A stretch of DNA of 64,000 nt from Desulfoluna butyratoxydans (lineage in GTDB: Bacteria > Desulfobacterota > Desulfobacteria > Desulfobacterales > Desulfolunaceae): NCBI RefSeq assembly GCF_900699765.1, contig NZ_CAADHO010000002.1:434001-498000 (forward strand). The letters are read 5' to 3'. Under the pieces are notes generated by a model. That model had not been told where the DNA came from and searched no databases. It saw only the letters and a list, made by a program, of their open reading frames with translations. This document shows positions 8,231 to 16,715 of the stretch, piece after piece; within the stretch, counting starts at the first letter, position 1, and every line of letters starts with the position of its first letter. The position numbers were made by a program, and so were the translations under genes.

Positions 8231-8968
8231 TTGAAGAAGCTCAGCCCCCCTTTGTCCTACGCAATCGGCCTTCTTTCACGGGTCCTTTTTTCCCTTCTTT
8301 TTGCCACCTGCCGACTGGAGATTTTCGGTAAAGATAGCGGTGCCGCCCACAAACGGGGCCGCACCCACGGCAATGTCCTGTATGTCACCTGGCACCAGCG
8401 ACTGATTCCTTATATCTGGTACTACCGCTTCAAAGAGGTGGTGGTGATGGCCAGCATGAGCCGGGACGGTGAGCTGGCCTCCCGCTATGTCGAGGCCTTC
8501 GGCTGGATCTCCGTGCGGGGATCCTCCAAAAAACGGGGCCGTGAAGCCCTGCTGGAGATGGTACCCTACGTCAAAAAAGGCCACCCCGCGGCCCTGGCCT
8601 GCGACGCCCCCACCGGACCGGCCTACATCTCCAAGATGGGCATCGTGGCCCTGGCCCAGAAATCCGGCCGAGCCATCCAGGCCGGCATGTGGAGCTGTGA
8701 CAACCACTGGACCTTAAGGAGCTGGGACCGCACCATCATCCCCAAGCCATTTTCCCGCATCATGCTCATGTACGCCGAGCCCATCCATGTGGAAGAGGGC
8801 GCCTCCCGCGAGGCCTGTGAAGAGGCACGCCAGCTGCTTGACGACCGGCTCAATGCCATGATGTACCAGGCCGATCGCTATTTCGAATCCGGCGTCTCCG
8901 ACCCCCGGGATATTCCGGTTCCCACCCCGGTTCCACGCCCGGACCCAAGGGACGCCCTTCAAAGGTAA
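8231..8968 (+). CDS. Lysophospholipid acyltransferase family protein (DUF374)
   Basis: About 245 residues, matching the DUF374 branch of the lysophospholipid acyltransferase superfamily, thought to transfer acyl groups during membrane lipid or lipid A-related synthesis at the inner membrane. Features seen are a hydrophobic N-terminal segment (LSYAIGLLSRVLFSLLF), the motif YVTWHQRLIPYIW with the catalytic-type histidine (about residue 55), SRDGELASRYVEAFGW, RGSSKKRGREALLEM, and CDAPTGPAY (about residues 125-135), which aligns with the family's DGP-type motif. The start is uncertain. I favour TTG 8231 because GGAG lies 7 bases upstream; TTG 8141 would add 30 residues without a ribosome site. 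It stands alone, between a divergent MarR operon and cytochrome c3. Confidence 0.85.
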   Translation: MKKLSPPLSYAIGLLSRVLFSLLFATCRLEIFGKDSGAAHKRGRTHGNVLYVTWHQRLIPYIWYYRFKEVVVMASMSRDGELASRYVEAFGWISVRGSSKKRGREALLEMVPYVKKGHPAALACDAPTGPAYISKMGIVALAQKSGRAIQAGMWSCDNHWTLRSWDRTIIPKPFSRIMLMYAEPIHVEEGASREACEEARQLLDDRLNAMMYQADRYFESGVSDPRDIPVPTPVPRPDPRDALQR

Positions 8969-9028
8969 CCTTTTATAAACACATCATAAATCAAATGTTT
9001 TCCACTGGATAAATCCACTGAGAACCAA

Positions 9029-9057
9029 TTGACATTGAAAGTTCCCCCTGATAAGAT
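9029..9057 (+). promoter_or_regulatory. Sigma70-type promoter for cytochrome c3
   Basis: TTGACA (9029-9034), a 17-base spacer, and TAAGAT (9052-9057) precede the cytochrome gene. Transcription would begin near 9064 and leave a leader of about 140 bases. The strength fits an abundant periplasmic electron carrier. Confidence 0.7.
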
Positions 9058-9202
9058 CACCCCGTTTATAATTACTGTAAATGGTGATTTTAGGGGAATC
9101 ACGCTTTAAACCGGGACGGCCGCTGCGGAGTTGACGACACAGCCACGGGCTGCACCTTTCGTACCGAACCGTCACCGACTGGGAGAGGAAAGGAAACTAA
9201 AA

Positions 9203-9697
9203 ATGAACAAAACCCGTTTGATTACGCTGCTGTCCGCCCTTGTGGTCTCTCTTGCAGCGGTGAGTCTTCTCTGGGCAGGGACCACCGTGGAAGACACCTT
9301 TGACATGAAAACCAAAGAGTACACCGAAGCCGGCGGACACAAGTACAGCCCGGTACCGTTTACTCACAAGAAACACCACGAAGATTACAAGATCGGCTGT
9401 GGTGAGTGCCACCACGATGAAAACGGCAAAGCCCTGGAGCTCACCATGGGTGATGATGTCCAGCGCTGCATCGATTGCCACGACAAGCTCGGCCGGGCTC
9501 CCAAGGGCAAAGGCAAGAAAAAGCTCAAGGGCAAGGAAAAGCGTCAGTACCATGCTGAGGCCGTCCATGATAACTGCATCACCTGTCACAAAGCCTTCAA
9601 CAAAGAGTTCAAGAAGAAGGCCAACGACAAGAAAGCCAAAGGGCCGGCCCCCACAAGCTGCAAAAAATGCCACACCGAAGGCAAGATTAAAAAGTAG
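9203..9697 (+). CDS. Periplasmic tetraheme cytochrome c3 family protein
   Basis: A 164-residue exported class III cytochrome c. A signal peptide covers about residues 1-26 (TRLITLLSALVVSLAAVSLLWA). Four CXXCH heme sites are present: CGECH (66-70), CIDCH (89-93), CITCH (125-129) and CKKCH (153-157). Extra histidines (H55, H58, H59, H71, H117, H122) could supply the sixth ligands, as in bis-histidine cytochrome c3. The Lys-rich surface (KGKGKKKLKGKEK around 101-113) fits the family's docking to hydrogenases and membrane complexes. In sulfate reducers such proteins shuttle electrons between periplasmic hydrogenase or formate dehydrogenase and membrane redox complexes. ATG 9203 is preferred to TTG 9131 because it starts the signal peptide and AGGAAA lies upstream. 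A strong terminator follows. Confidence 0.93.
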   Translation: MNKTRLITLLSALVVSLAAVSLLWAGTTVEDTFDMKTKEYTEAGGHKYSPVPFTHKKHHEDYKIGCGECHHDENGKALELTMGDDVQRCIDCHDKLGRAPKGKGKKKLKGKEKRQYHAEAVHDNCITCHKAFNKEFKKKANDKKAKGPAPTSCKKCHTEGKIKK

Positions 9698-9725
9698 TCG
9701 TCCTTAGATTATAGGGCATCTCTTT

Positions 9726-9766
9726 AAAGGCGCTTTTTTCCTTTTCAGGAAAAAGCGCCTTTTTTA
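9726..9766 (+). terminator. Rho-independent terminator after cytochrome c3
   Basis: AAGGCGCTTTTT (9727-9738) pairs with AAAAAGCGCCTT (9750-9761), a 12-bp stem running into a T-tract. The remaining bases to 10177 hold no gene that I can support. Confidence 0.9.
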
Positions 9767-10177
9767 TTGCCTGCACCCGTCCTTCACTTCCGGACGCCTC
9801 TTTACTCCCTCCCTCTTCCCTTTCCGGTCTTCCTTTACCCAATCCACAGGAAAAGACCGTGGGTGCTCCCTTGAGGCTACGGTCCGGTATTCACTTGAAT
9901 TCACACAGGGTTCCCCCGAAATTCTTCTTTAATTTAAAAAAGTTTCTAAAAATTCCGAATTAGTTCTTAAGTAAACATAGTTCCGTGCCGTTAAAACTAC
10001 ATTAGTGAGATTTAACCATGTGTACAATACCTCACAATGCACAGACCAAAACGAATGACCCCATGGGTTATCAGTAAAAATGAAAGACCACCCCAGACCT
10101 TTTATTCTTCGTTAGGCAATATGTGGAGAGCCTTTCTTCACCCCTTAATATTTCAACGTTGGCACGGAGAACCACAC

Positions 10178-12124
10178 ATGAAGCTACGACTTAAATTCCT
10201 TATACCAGTCCTTCTCATCATCCTCACGGGCCTTGTGGCCATCACCACCCTGGGGTACGTAAGCTCCAAAAACGCCCTCAAGCAAAGCGTTCACACCCAG
10301 CTCACCTCCCTGACCGAGGCCACCTCCGAGGTCCTGGGAAAATTCATCCGAGACAACCGTTCCCTGCTGCACTACTGGGGGTCGGACAGCTTGTACCGAC
10401 ACTTTGCCATCAACCAGGATGCCATGATGCGCAAGGCCGTCCACGAAAAGCTCTCCCGCATCCTTGAGACCTTTCCCAGCATCGAAAACTTCATGATCAC
10501 CCTGCCGGACGGAACCATCATCGCCTCGGGCATCCCGGGGGTGGAGAACTCCCTGAACATTTCAGACCGGAGCTACTTCAAGGAAGCCCTCAAGGGCCAG
10601 CCCGTCACATCACGGGTGATCAAAAGCAAGGTGAGCGGTGAGCCCGTCTACGTGGAATCCCTGCCCCTGACGGCAAACAGCAGCGTTGTCTGCATCCTCA
10701 GCCTCGTGGTCAAAATGAACACCGTCACCGAGCTCTTCATCGACCCCATCAAGGTGGGAGAAACAGGCTATGCCTTTGTCATGGAAGAGAACGGGGCCGT
10801 CATCGCCTACCCGGACAAGAGCAAGATCCTCACCCTCAACGGCAACATGTTTGATTTCAGCAAGGAGATCCTCCGGTTGAAAAACGGGTTGAGAACCTAT
10901 GATTTCAAGGGCAAGGAGAAGATCTCCGTCTTCAAGCAGGAGGAGCTGTCCGGCTGGATCACCGTCATCAATGCGCCGTCTGAGGAGGTGTTTGCCGCAG
11001 CCGTCACCCTCCGGAACCAGCTGATCATCATCGCCACCATCACCATGGTGGTGATCTGGCTCGTGGTGCGAACCCTCACCCAGGCCATGGTGGTCACCCG
11101 CATCAAGCGCATTGCCTCCCGCATGAAGGACATCTCCCAGGGGGAGGGAGACCTGACCATGCGCATCCGTATCCAGTCCGGGGACGAGATCGGCGAGCTG
11201 GCCCAGTGGTTCAACACCTTTGTGGGCAACCTCCAGGATCTCATCACCCAGATTGCCGGCAAAACCAAGATCATCGACGGCGCCTCCACCGACCTCTCCG
11301 GGGTCACCCACAAGATGAAATCCGCCTCCGGGGACATGAGCGACAAGGCCGTTTCCGTCACCACCTCCGGCAAGGAGCTCAACGCCCACATGGCCGATGT
11401 GGCTGCCGCCATGAACCAGTCTTCGGCGGGCGTGGGGATGATCGCTTCGGCCGCCGAAGAGATGACAGCCACCATCACGGAAATTGCCGGCAACTCAGGA
11501 CGGGCCCGGGAGATCTCCACCCAGGCGGCCAGCAAGGCCAGCGGGGTGGCCAAAGGGGTCGAACAGCTTGCCGCGGCCGCCCGGGACATCGGGGTGGTGA
11601 CCGAGACCATCTCCGAGATATCGGACCAGACCAACCTCTTGGCCCTGAACGCCACCATCGAAGCGGCCCGGGCCGGTGAGGCCGGCAAGGGGTTTGCCGT
11701 GGTGGCAGGGGAGATCAAGGACCTGGCCCGCCAGACAGCCGATGCCACCGGGGAGATCACCGACCGGATCCGGGGGATCCAGGAGTCCACGGACGCGGCC
11801 AGCAGCGACATCGCCGAGATCGATACCATCATCTCCAATGTGAGTGAAATTGTTGCGGGCATCGCCGCGGCTGTTGAGGAGCAGTCTGTCACCACCCGGG
11901 AGATTGCCGACAACGTGGCCCAGACCTCCATGGGCATTGACGAGGTCACCCGCACCATCTCCCAGAGCAGCGAGGAGACCCACGGAATCACCGAGGAGAT
12001 GGAGGAGGTCAACGGCCAGGCCGGGTTCCTTGCAGACAACAGCGCCCGCGTTCAATCCGACGCCGATAACCTGGCCAGCCTCTCCGATGAAATGAGCGCT
12101 CTGGTGAGTCGTTTCAAGGTCTGA
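10178..12124 (+). CDS. Methyl-accepting chemotaxis protein with periplasmic Cache-type sensor
   Basis: A 648-residue chemoreceptor. The order is membrane helix 1 (about residues 5-28), a periplasmic double-Cache-like sensor (about 35-280, with the segment [20 protein letters not shown] near 210-230), membrane helix 2 (about 283-305), a HAMP domain (about 308-360), and a long coiled-coil signalling domain. The conserved hairpin tip reads [19 protein letters not shown] and continues [11 protein letters not shown] (about residues 485-515). The C-terminus ends SRFKV, without the NWETF-type tether for CheR/CheB. I use ATG 10178 rather than 10037: GGAG lies 8 bases upstream, the hydrophobic helix follows directly, and the longer N-terminus is not typical. 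The signal is unknown; small carboxylates or amino acids are common Cache ligands. Confidence 0.93.
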   Translation: MKLRLKFLIPVLLIILTGLVAITTLGYVSSKNALKQSVHTQLTSLTEATSEVLGKFIRDNRSLLHYWGSDSLYRHFAINQDAMMRKAVHEKLSRILETFPSIENFMITLPDGTIIASGIPGVENSLNISDRSYFKEALKGQPVTSRVIKSKVSGEPVYVESLPLTANSSVVCILSLVVKMNTVTELFIDPIKVGETGYAFVMEENGAVIAYPDKSKILTLNGNMFDFSKEILRLKNGLRTYDFKGKEKISVFKQEELSGWITVINAPSEEVFAAAVTLRNQLIIIATITMVVIWLVVRTLTQAMVVTRIKRIASRMKDISQGEGDLTMRIRIQSGDEIGELAQWFNTFVGNLQDLITQIAGKTKIIDGASTDLSGVTHKMKSASGDMSDKAVSVTTSGKELNAHMADVAAAMNQSSAGVGMIASAAEEMTATITEIAGNSGRAREISTQAASKASGVAKGVEQLAAAARDIGVVTETISEISDQTNLLALNATIEAARAGEAGKGFAVVAGEIKDLARQTADATGEITDRIRGIQESTDAASSDIAEIDTIISNVSEIVAGIAAAVEEQSVTTREIADNVAQTSMGIDEVTRTISQSSEETHGITEEMEEVNGQAGFLADNSARVQSDADNLASLSDEMSALVSRFKV

Positions 12125-12152
12125 AAGTGAAAAAGTGACTTTTTTTTCAACT

Positions 12153-12180
12153 TGGGGGGCTTTGGTCCCCCATTTTTTTT
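12153..12180 (+). terminator. Terminator after chemoreceptor
   Basis: TGGGGG pairs with CCCCCA around a CTTTGGT-type loop and is followed by eight T residues (12173-12180). Confidence 0.85.
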
Positions 12181-12314
12181 GTCTCCAAAGAGAATTTATG
12201 GTATGGATTTCCCAAACCCATCATCTTGAAGTGAAAGCATTTTTCTTCGGTAGGGGAGACAGGGGTCTCACCCGTGATACCGCCAAATGATTTCCTTCGG
12301 TGCGGCTTTTTAAG

Positions 12315-12444
12315 GGCCCACGACAACACATAGACCCCGTTCATCGTTGCTATCCGCCTGGGTATTGAGTCATATCAGCCAAGGGTTAAGGCGGGTTTTC
12401 CCTTTGTCGGGGGAAGCGATCCTTACTATGTGTTCCCGTGGGCC
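12315..12444. repeat. Long inverted repeat in intergenic region
   Basis: GGCCCACGACAACACATAG (12315-12333) is matched by CTATGTGTTCCCGTGGGCC (12426-12444), a 19-bp inverted pair with two mismatches around a 92-base loop. A smaller nested match, CCGCCT with AGGCGG, lies inside. It sits between the chemoreceptor terminator and the next start codon, so it may form a folded leader RNA or a cruciform. Confidence 0.6.
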
Positions 12445-12504
12445 GTTTTGTGTTCCAAGCCGTCACAGCAAACGCACAGCAAGTCATGACAGGAAGTGAG
12501 ACCG

Positions 12505-13371
12505 TTGAAGAAGGATGTAAAGATCAGGGTTCATTTCAAACCCGGTAAATCAAAAAGAGCGTGCAAACCTCTCTCCCTGCTGGGAGATCTCATTGAATCT
12601 GAGCGCATGGAACTGGCCGTCCAGTCCATCATGGCCGAAAACCTCTACCATATCCATGAAAAGAGCCAGAACCGCAGCGTGGCCCTCATGAGCGGCCTCA
12701 TCCAGAACCGCTGCGACAAAGGCTGGGTCTGGATCAAGGGCGTCATCGGCAAAGGCCCCATGAAAGGCCAGGTCCATTACTGGCTGGAGAACGACGGATG
12801 GGCTGTGGAGAGCACCGACCTTCCCGGGTCTGTCCTCACCGATCCCCACGGGGTCCTCGTCATGGACGCGGTCATGTACCGAAAAGAGATGAAGCTCAAG
12901 GCCGTCACCACCCGAAAGGCCAAGCAGGTGACCCAGTGGCTCCTCAAGCAGAAGAAAAAACGCGACTCGGCCATGAAGGGTAATCAGCCGGCACCGGCCC
13001 AGCCCGTGGCCAAGGCCCCCGAGGCTCAGCCGGTCCCTGCTGCTGCCGTATCACCCAAAGCTGCGGTTGAGGCCGCACCTGCTCCTGCAGCTCCTGCGGT
13101 TGAAAAGCCCGCACCGGCTGCCCCTGTAGCAGAGCCCGCCACCCCCAGTGACAGCGACCTGGACAGCGTGGCTGCAGAGCTCGCCGTCATGGGCGCCGAA
13201 GACAAAGGGGCCTTCAAGGACCGCCTCATGGAGGTGATGGCCGAATTCAAAACCCAGGGCCTCACCCAGACCCGCATCGCCACGGCCTTTTTAAAGGCCA
13301 AGGTCCCCACCCGCTCCGGCCGGGGTACCTGGAATCCCCGCATGGTTGGGGATATCTTCAAGCAGGTTTAA
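12505..13371 (+). CDS. Unknown protein with Ala/Pro linker and recombinase-like C-terminal HTH
   Basis: About 288 residues in three visible parts. Residues 1-160 are a basic domain with no family I recognise (contains LIQNRCDKGWVWIKGVIGKG). Residues 165-215 are a low-complexity Ala/Pro/Glu/Val linker (PAAAVSPKAAVEAAPAPAAP). The last 70 residues contain TQGLTQTRIATAFLKAKVPT followed by RSGRGTWNPRMVGDI, which resembles the domain downstream of the catalytic part in large serine recombinases. No resolvase catalytic domain is present, so this is a borrowed DNA-binding module at most. The start is uncertain between GTG 12496 and TTG 12505; the AGGA at 12491 is better spaced for 12505. A nucleic-acid-binding role is inference. 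Confidence 0.7.
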   Translation: MKKDVKIRVHFKPGKSKRACKPLSLLGDLIESERMELAVQSIMAENLYHIHEKSQNRSVALMSGLIQNRCDKGWVWIKGVIGKGPMKGQVHYWLENDGWAVESTDLPGSVLTDPHGVLVMDAVMYRKEMKLKAVTTRKAKQVTQWLLKQKKKRDSAMKGNQPAPAQPVAKAPEAQPVPAAAVSPKAAVEAAPAPAAPAVEKPAPAAPVAEPATPSDSDLDSVAAELAVMGAEDKGAFKDRLMEVMAEFKTQGLTQTRIATAFLKAKVPTRSGRGTWNPRMVGDIFKQV

Positions 13372-13404
13372 TGTCCTGCTAAAAGGCCCCTTGGGCTTAC
13401 CAGG

Positions 13405-13496
13405 CGCCGGAGGGTGCACCCAGCCCGCCCGCACGGGACTGCCGTTTTTTAAACAGGTAGTCCCATGTGCGGGTGCGGCTTCCGTACCTTCCGGCG
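13405..13496. repeat. Nested inverted repeat, possible degenerate copy of the dispersed element
   Basis: CGCCGGAGGGT (13405-13415) pairs with ACCTTCCGGCG (13486-13496). Inside, CCCGCACGGGACT (13428-13440) pairs with AGTCCCATGTGCGGG (13459-13473) with a two-base bulge. The loop holds TTTTTTAAACAGG. The CGCCGGAGG end and AAACAGG recall the dispersed repeats. The rest of the 13372-13733 gap holds no gene; a weaker hairpin with CAGAAA and TTTCTG arms lies near 13627-13662. Confidence 0.55.
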
Positions 13497-13733
13497 TGAT
13501 GGCCGGTCATCCCTGGATCCCGCCCCACAAGCACACAAATCCCCAATAAAAATCCCATGGAGATCTCTTTGCGGGCATACCCATGCCGTAACCGCACAGA
13601 GACAACACGTCACCATATTTAGATGACAGAAAAGCCCACGTGCGCGACGGCACCGCTTTCTGTGAAAGATGCGAGGCAATGGGGTGGTCTTGCGGACGGG
13701 CCGCATCAATCGGGGCCGCATCAGCCGGGATTG

Positions 13734-15149
13734 TTAAGATCGATTTTTGTATTCTAAGGCTTTGGAAACAAAGGAGGGTGCCCAGGCAGGGGTGCCCAGG
13801 GCATGGATGTGGGTGTAGGTGGCCAGGGCGTTGTACCTGGTGATGCCGTCGGCCTTGTCGGCCATGCCCGTGCCCCGTGCCATGGTAAAGGCGGCGTCAT
13901 TGTCTTCCCGGTCCCATCGGGTGATTTTGGAGTAACGGAACTCATGGCCCTTGATGCGGGTTCCCACCTCAAAAAAGGGATTCTCACCGGTGATCTCGGC
14001 CACCACGTACCCATGGCCCTGGGGCCTTTTGGATACGGAAAAGGAGAGGGGAAACAGGCCGGTCATGGGATAGATCTCTCCGTCCACTTCCAGCTCTTCT
14101 CCCATGTAGATCAAGCCGCCGCATTCGGCGTAGAGGGGCATGCCCTCTTTGATGCGGGCAAGAAGGCTCTGGCGGAAGCTCACATTCTCACCCAGCTCAC
14201 GGGCGTGGGTCTCGGGAAATCCCCCGCCGATGTAGACCCCGTCAAGCTCGTCGGGGAGTTCGGTGTCCCTTAAGGGGCTGATCATCACCACACGGGCGCC
14301 TTCGGCCTCCAGGGCTTCGATGTTTTCCGGGTAATAGAATTGAAAGGAGGCGTCGCGGATCACCCCGATGACAGGTCGGTCGTCGGTCCCTGCGGCCTCG
14401 ACCTCGGGGACTCTGACGGTGCGCTCAAAGGATTCTGCTGTTTCCGCAAGGGAGATGATGCCCGGCACGTCCGCATTATCCCGGATAATGGTCTCGGCGT
14501 TTTTTACGGACTCAAAGGCCCAGTCGTGTTCGGGGGTGGGGACAAGGCCCATGTGCCGCTCGGGGAAGTCATGGGTCCTGAGTTTGGGTATCGCCCCGAT
14601 TACCTTCACACCGGTATGGTATTCGATGTTGTTGATCAGGTTGTTCTTGTGCCGCGGGCCTGCAATGCGGTTGAGGATCACCCCGCCGATGGTCACCTCC
14701 GGGTCGAAGTGGAGGCATCCCAGGACGGCCGCTGCCATGGTGCGGGTGCTCTTGGAACAGTCCAGAACGAGGACCACGGGTGCCTTGAGAAGCTTTGCGG
14801 TTTCTGCGGTGCTGGTCTTGCCGTCGATGTCGATGCCGTCGTAGAGGCCGCGGTTGCCTTCCACAATGGCTATGTCCGCGCCCAGCTTGGCTGAATTGGC
14901 AAGGTAGGAGGAGACCACGGTGTCGTGGTCGATCAGGTAGGTATCGAGGTTGTAGCAGGGGTTCCCTGCAGCCAGGGAGAGCCACCCGGCATCGATGTAG
15001 TCGGGCCCCTTTTTAAAGGGGGCAACCTGTTTGCCAAGACTCCTCAGTGCAGCGGTGATGCCAATGGTCAGAATGGTTTTCCCTGATCCACCGCGAAGCG
15101 CGGAAATAAAAAGGCCTGGGATACTGCTGATTCTTTCAGATTTCATCAA
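13734..15149 (-). CDS. dsrN: DsrN: cobyrinate a,c-diamide synthase-like siroheme amidase
   Basis: A 471-residue CobB/CbiA-family ATP- and glutamine-dependent amidotransferase. The N-terminal dethiobiotin-synthetase-like domain has the P-loop GGSGKT (about residues 20-25), PFKKGPDYID (about 44-53), and EGNRGLYDG (about 97-105). The C-terminal class I glutaminase-like domain starts near residue 260 and contains YIGGGFPETHA and the nucleophile region YAECGGLIYMG (about 345-355). In sulfate reducers this gene follows dsrABD and is named dsrN; it is thought to convert siroheme to the siroheme amide used by DsrAB. Its position here, 62 bases downstream of dsrD, fits that. A role in cobalamin synthesis cannot be excluded, but no other cobalamin genes are nearby. 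Confidence 0.9.
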   Translation of the reverse strand: MMKSERISSIPGLFISALRGGSGKTILTIGITAALRSLGKQVAPFKKGPDYIDAGWLSLAAGNPCYNLDTYLIDHDTVVSSYLANSAKLGADIAIVEGNRGLYDGIDIDGKTSTAETAKLLKAPVVLVLDCSKSTRTMAAAVLGCLHFDPEVTIGGVILNRIAGPRHKNNLINNIEYHTGVKVIGAIPKLRTHDFPERHMGLVPTPEHDWAFESVKNAETIIRDNADVPGIISLAETAESFERTVRVPEVEAAGTDDRPVIGVIRDASFQFYYPENIEALEAEGARVVMISPLRDTELPDELDGVYIGGGFPETHARELGENVSFRQSLLARIKEGMPLYAECGGLIYMGEELEVDGEIYPMTGLFPLSFSVSKRPQGHGYVVAEITGENPFFEVGTRIKGHEFRYSKITRWDREDNDAAFTMARGTGMADKADGITRYNALATYTHIHALGTPAWAPSFVSKALEYKNRS

Positions 15150-15211
15150 TCACTGCACTTGGGAGTCTTAGACAAATACGCTGGAAAGCCTGTCAGCGAA
15201 ACAGGGGAAGA

Positions 15212-15460
15212 TTACTCTTCGCCTTCTGCGCCGGCCTGCTTGCCCTGGCCTTTAAGACCGATCATGGTGGTGGAACCACTGGACCAGTACTCGAGAACTT
15301 CGTCTTTTACGAGGGCGTTCACGATATTCTTTACGGCGCGGGGCTTCTCATCGGGGAAGAATGCGTAGAAATCCTTCAAGTAGAACTTGGACTTGGATTT
15401 GGACTTCTTGGTCAGTTTCTCGATGATGACCTCTTTGGCTGCTTCTTTTTCTAATGCCAT
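15212..15460 (-). CDS. dsrD: DsrD, activator of dissimilatory sulfite reductase
   Basis: An 82-residue protein matching DsrD over its length: a basic N-terminal helix (KEVIIEKLTKKSKSKSKFYL), a winged-helix core with FYAFFPDEKPRAVKNIVNAL (residues about 31-50), EVLEYWSSGSTTMIGLKG, and a short Gly/Glu tail. DsrD has a winged-helix fold without clear DNA binding and acts as an allosteric activator of DsrAB. Its presence marks reductive (sulfate/sulfite-reducing) rather than oxidative Dsr systems. It lies about 95 bases downstream of dsrB, with a perfect hairpin in between (15482-15510) that may set its expression relative to dsrAB. An AGGTCCCC-type site upstream is part of a Shine-Dalgarno-like stretch. 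Confidence 0.95.
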   Translation of the reverse strand: MALEKEAAKEVIIEKLTKKSKSKSKFYLKDFYAFFPDEKPRAVKNIVNALVKDEVLEYWSSGSTTMIGLKGQGKQAGAEGEE

Positions 15461-15481
15461 TGGGGACCTCCAATTTATAGG

Positions 15482-15510
15482 GCAGGGGACCTGGAGACCA
15501 GGTCCCCTGC
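15482..15510 (-). promoter_or_regulatory. Perfect 13-bp hairpin between dsrB and dsrD
   Basis: GCAGGGGACCTGG (15482-15494) and CCAGGTCCCCTGC (15498-15510) form a perfect 13-bp stem with a 3-base loop in the 94-base dsrB-dsrD gap. No T-run follows on the transcribed strand, so it is more likely an mRNA-stabilising or processing structure than a simple terminator. Confidence 0.7.
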
Positions 15511-15554
15511 AAGTTATCCATTTCCATACGAAATGGATGCGTGCTCAGCGTAAA

Positions 15555-16703
15555 TTAGAACTTGAACTGAGTGGTCTGACGCCAAGACTGGTACGCAGCA
15601 TCGCGGAAGTCGTCGATGAGGTGGTGGGTGAAGTCGAGTTCACACACGTCAAAGAATCGCTCCCAACCGATACGCTCAGCCCAGTCACCGAAACGCTCGT
15701 ACTTACGGGCGCCTTTGGCGTACTCTTCGATCATCTTGTTGATGGTCTTGGTCATGGAAGGCCAGCGCGGGGTTTCGTTGGGCAGGAAAGCCACAACAAC
15801 CTTGGAGAACTTGGGTGCGCTGATACGGTTGGACACCTTACCACCGGCCATGAGCACGATACCGTCGCCTTCGGCGTCGGAAAGGGGCATGGAGGGGCAC
15901 ATGGTGTAGCAGTTACCGCAGTACATGCAACGCTCGTTACGAACCGCTACAGAGTTAACGGTCTCGCCGCTGGGGAGCTCTACCTTGGCGGGCTTGATGG
16001 CCGCGGTGGGGCAGGAAGCAACAGCCAGGGGAACCTCGCACACCTTGTCAAGGTACTCGTGATCCAAGATGGGAGGCTTACGGTGGTAACCGAGGATGGC
16101 GATGTCGGAGCAGTGAACTGCGCCGCACATGTTGAGGCAGCAAGCCATGGAGATCTTGAGCTTGGCAGGCAGTCTGTGATCCTGGAAATCAGAGAACACT
16201 TCGTCCATGGTTGCCTTTACGGTGCCGGAGGCATCGGTGGCGGGGGTGTGGCAGTGAATCCAACCCTGGGTGTGGACGATGTTGGAGATACCGGCGCCGG
16301 TACCACCGATGGGGAACTTGTAAGACCCACCGGGGAATTTGCGCTGGGCAAGATCAGCCTTGAGGGCTTCAACCTTGTCCTTGGAATCCACCATGAACTC
16401 GATGTTGTTACGGGTGGTGAAACGCAGACGACCGTCGCAGTGCTTGTCAGCAATGTCGCAGATCTCCTGGATGTGGGTGGAGCTCATGAGACGAGCGCCG
16501 CCGCAACGTACGGTGAACACTTCGTCGCCGCTTTCAGCCACGTGGACCAGAACGCCGGGCTCGAGGATCTCGTGGTGGCTCCACTTGCCTTTGTTCTTCT
16601 TGATAACTTCGGGATAGAACTGGTCGTAATGCTTCGGGCCAATGTCCGTGATTCGACCTTCCATCGGTTTTTCGGGATCGTATCCTGAGGAAATAAAAGC
16701 CAT
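15555..16703 (-). CDS. dsrB: Dissimilatory sulfite reductase beta subunit
   Basis: A 382-residue DsrB, the beta subunit of the cytoplasmic alpha2beta2 enzyme that reduces sulfite to a DsrC-bound trisulfide. Visible motifs include [10 protein letters not shown] (about residues 94-103), [11 protein letters not shown] (188-198, the siroheme-site cluster ligands), and a ferredoxin domain with [12 protein letters not shown] (about 259-270). Length and motif order match bacterial reductive DsrB. The start codon is 12 bases downstream of the dsrA stop, with a GGAGGGG site in that gap. The gene is second in the dsrABDN operon. Codon use is strongly biased like dsrA, as expected for a highly expressed enzyme. 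Confidence 0.97.
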   Translation of the reverse strand: MAFISSGYDPEKPMEGRITDIGPKHYDQFYPEVIKKNKGKWSHHEILEPGVLVHVAESGDEVFTVRCGGARLMSSTHIQEICDIADKHCDGRLRFTTRNNIEFMVDSKDKVEALKADLAQRKFPGGSYKFPIGGTGAGISNIVHTQGWIHCHTPATDASGTVKATMDEVFSDFQDHRLPAKLKISMACCLNMCGAVHCSDIAILGYHRKPPILDHEYLDKVCEVPLAVASCPTAAIKPAKVELPSGETVNSVAVRNERCMYCGNCYTMCPSMPLSDAEGDGIVLMAGGKVSNRISAPKFSKVVVAFLPNETPRWPSMTKTINKMIEEYAKGARKYERFGDWAERIGWERFFDVCELDFTHHLIDDFRDAAYQSWRQTTQFKF

Positions 16704-16715
16704 GGTATACCCCTC

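Noticed and set aside
13734..15149. Cobalamin-pathway cobB/cbiA as the primary name
   Set aside because: The enzyme family is the same, but the position after dsrABD and the absence of other cobalamin genes or a cobalamin riboswitch favour dsrN.
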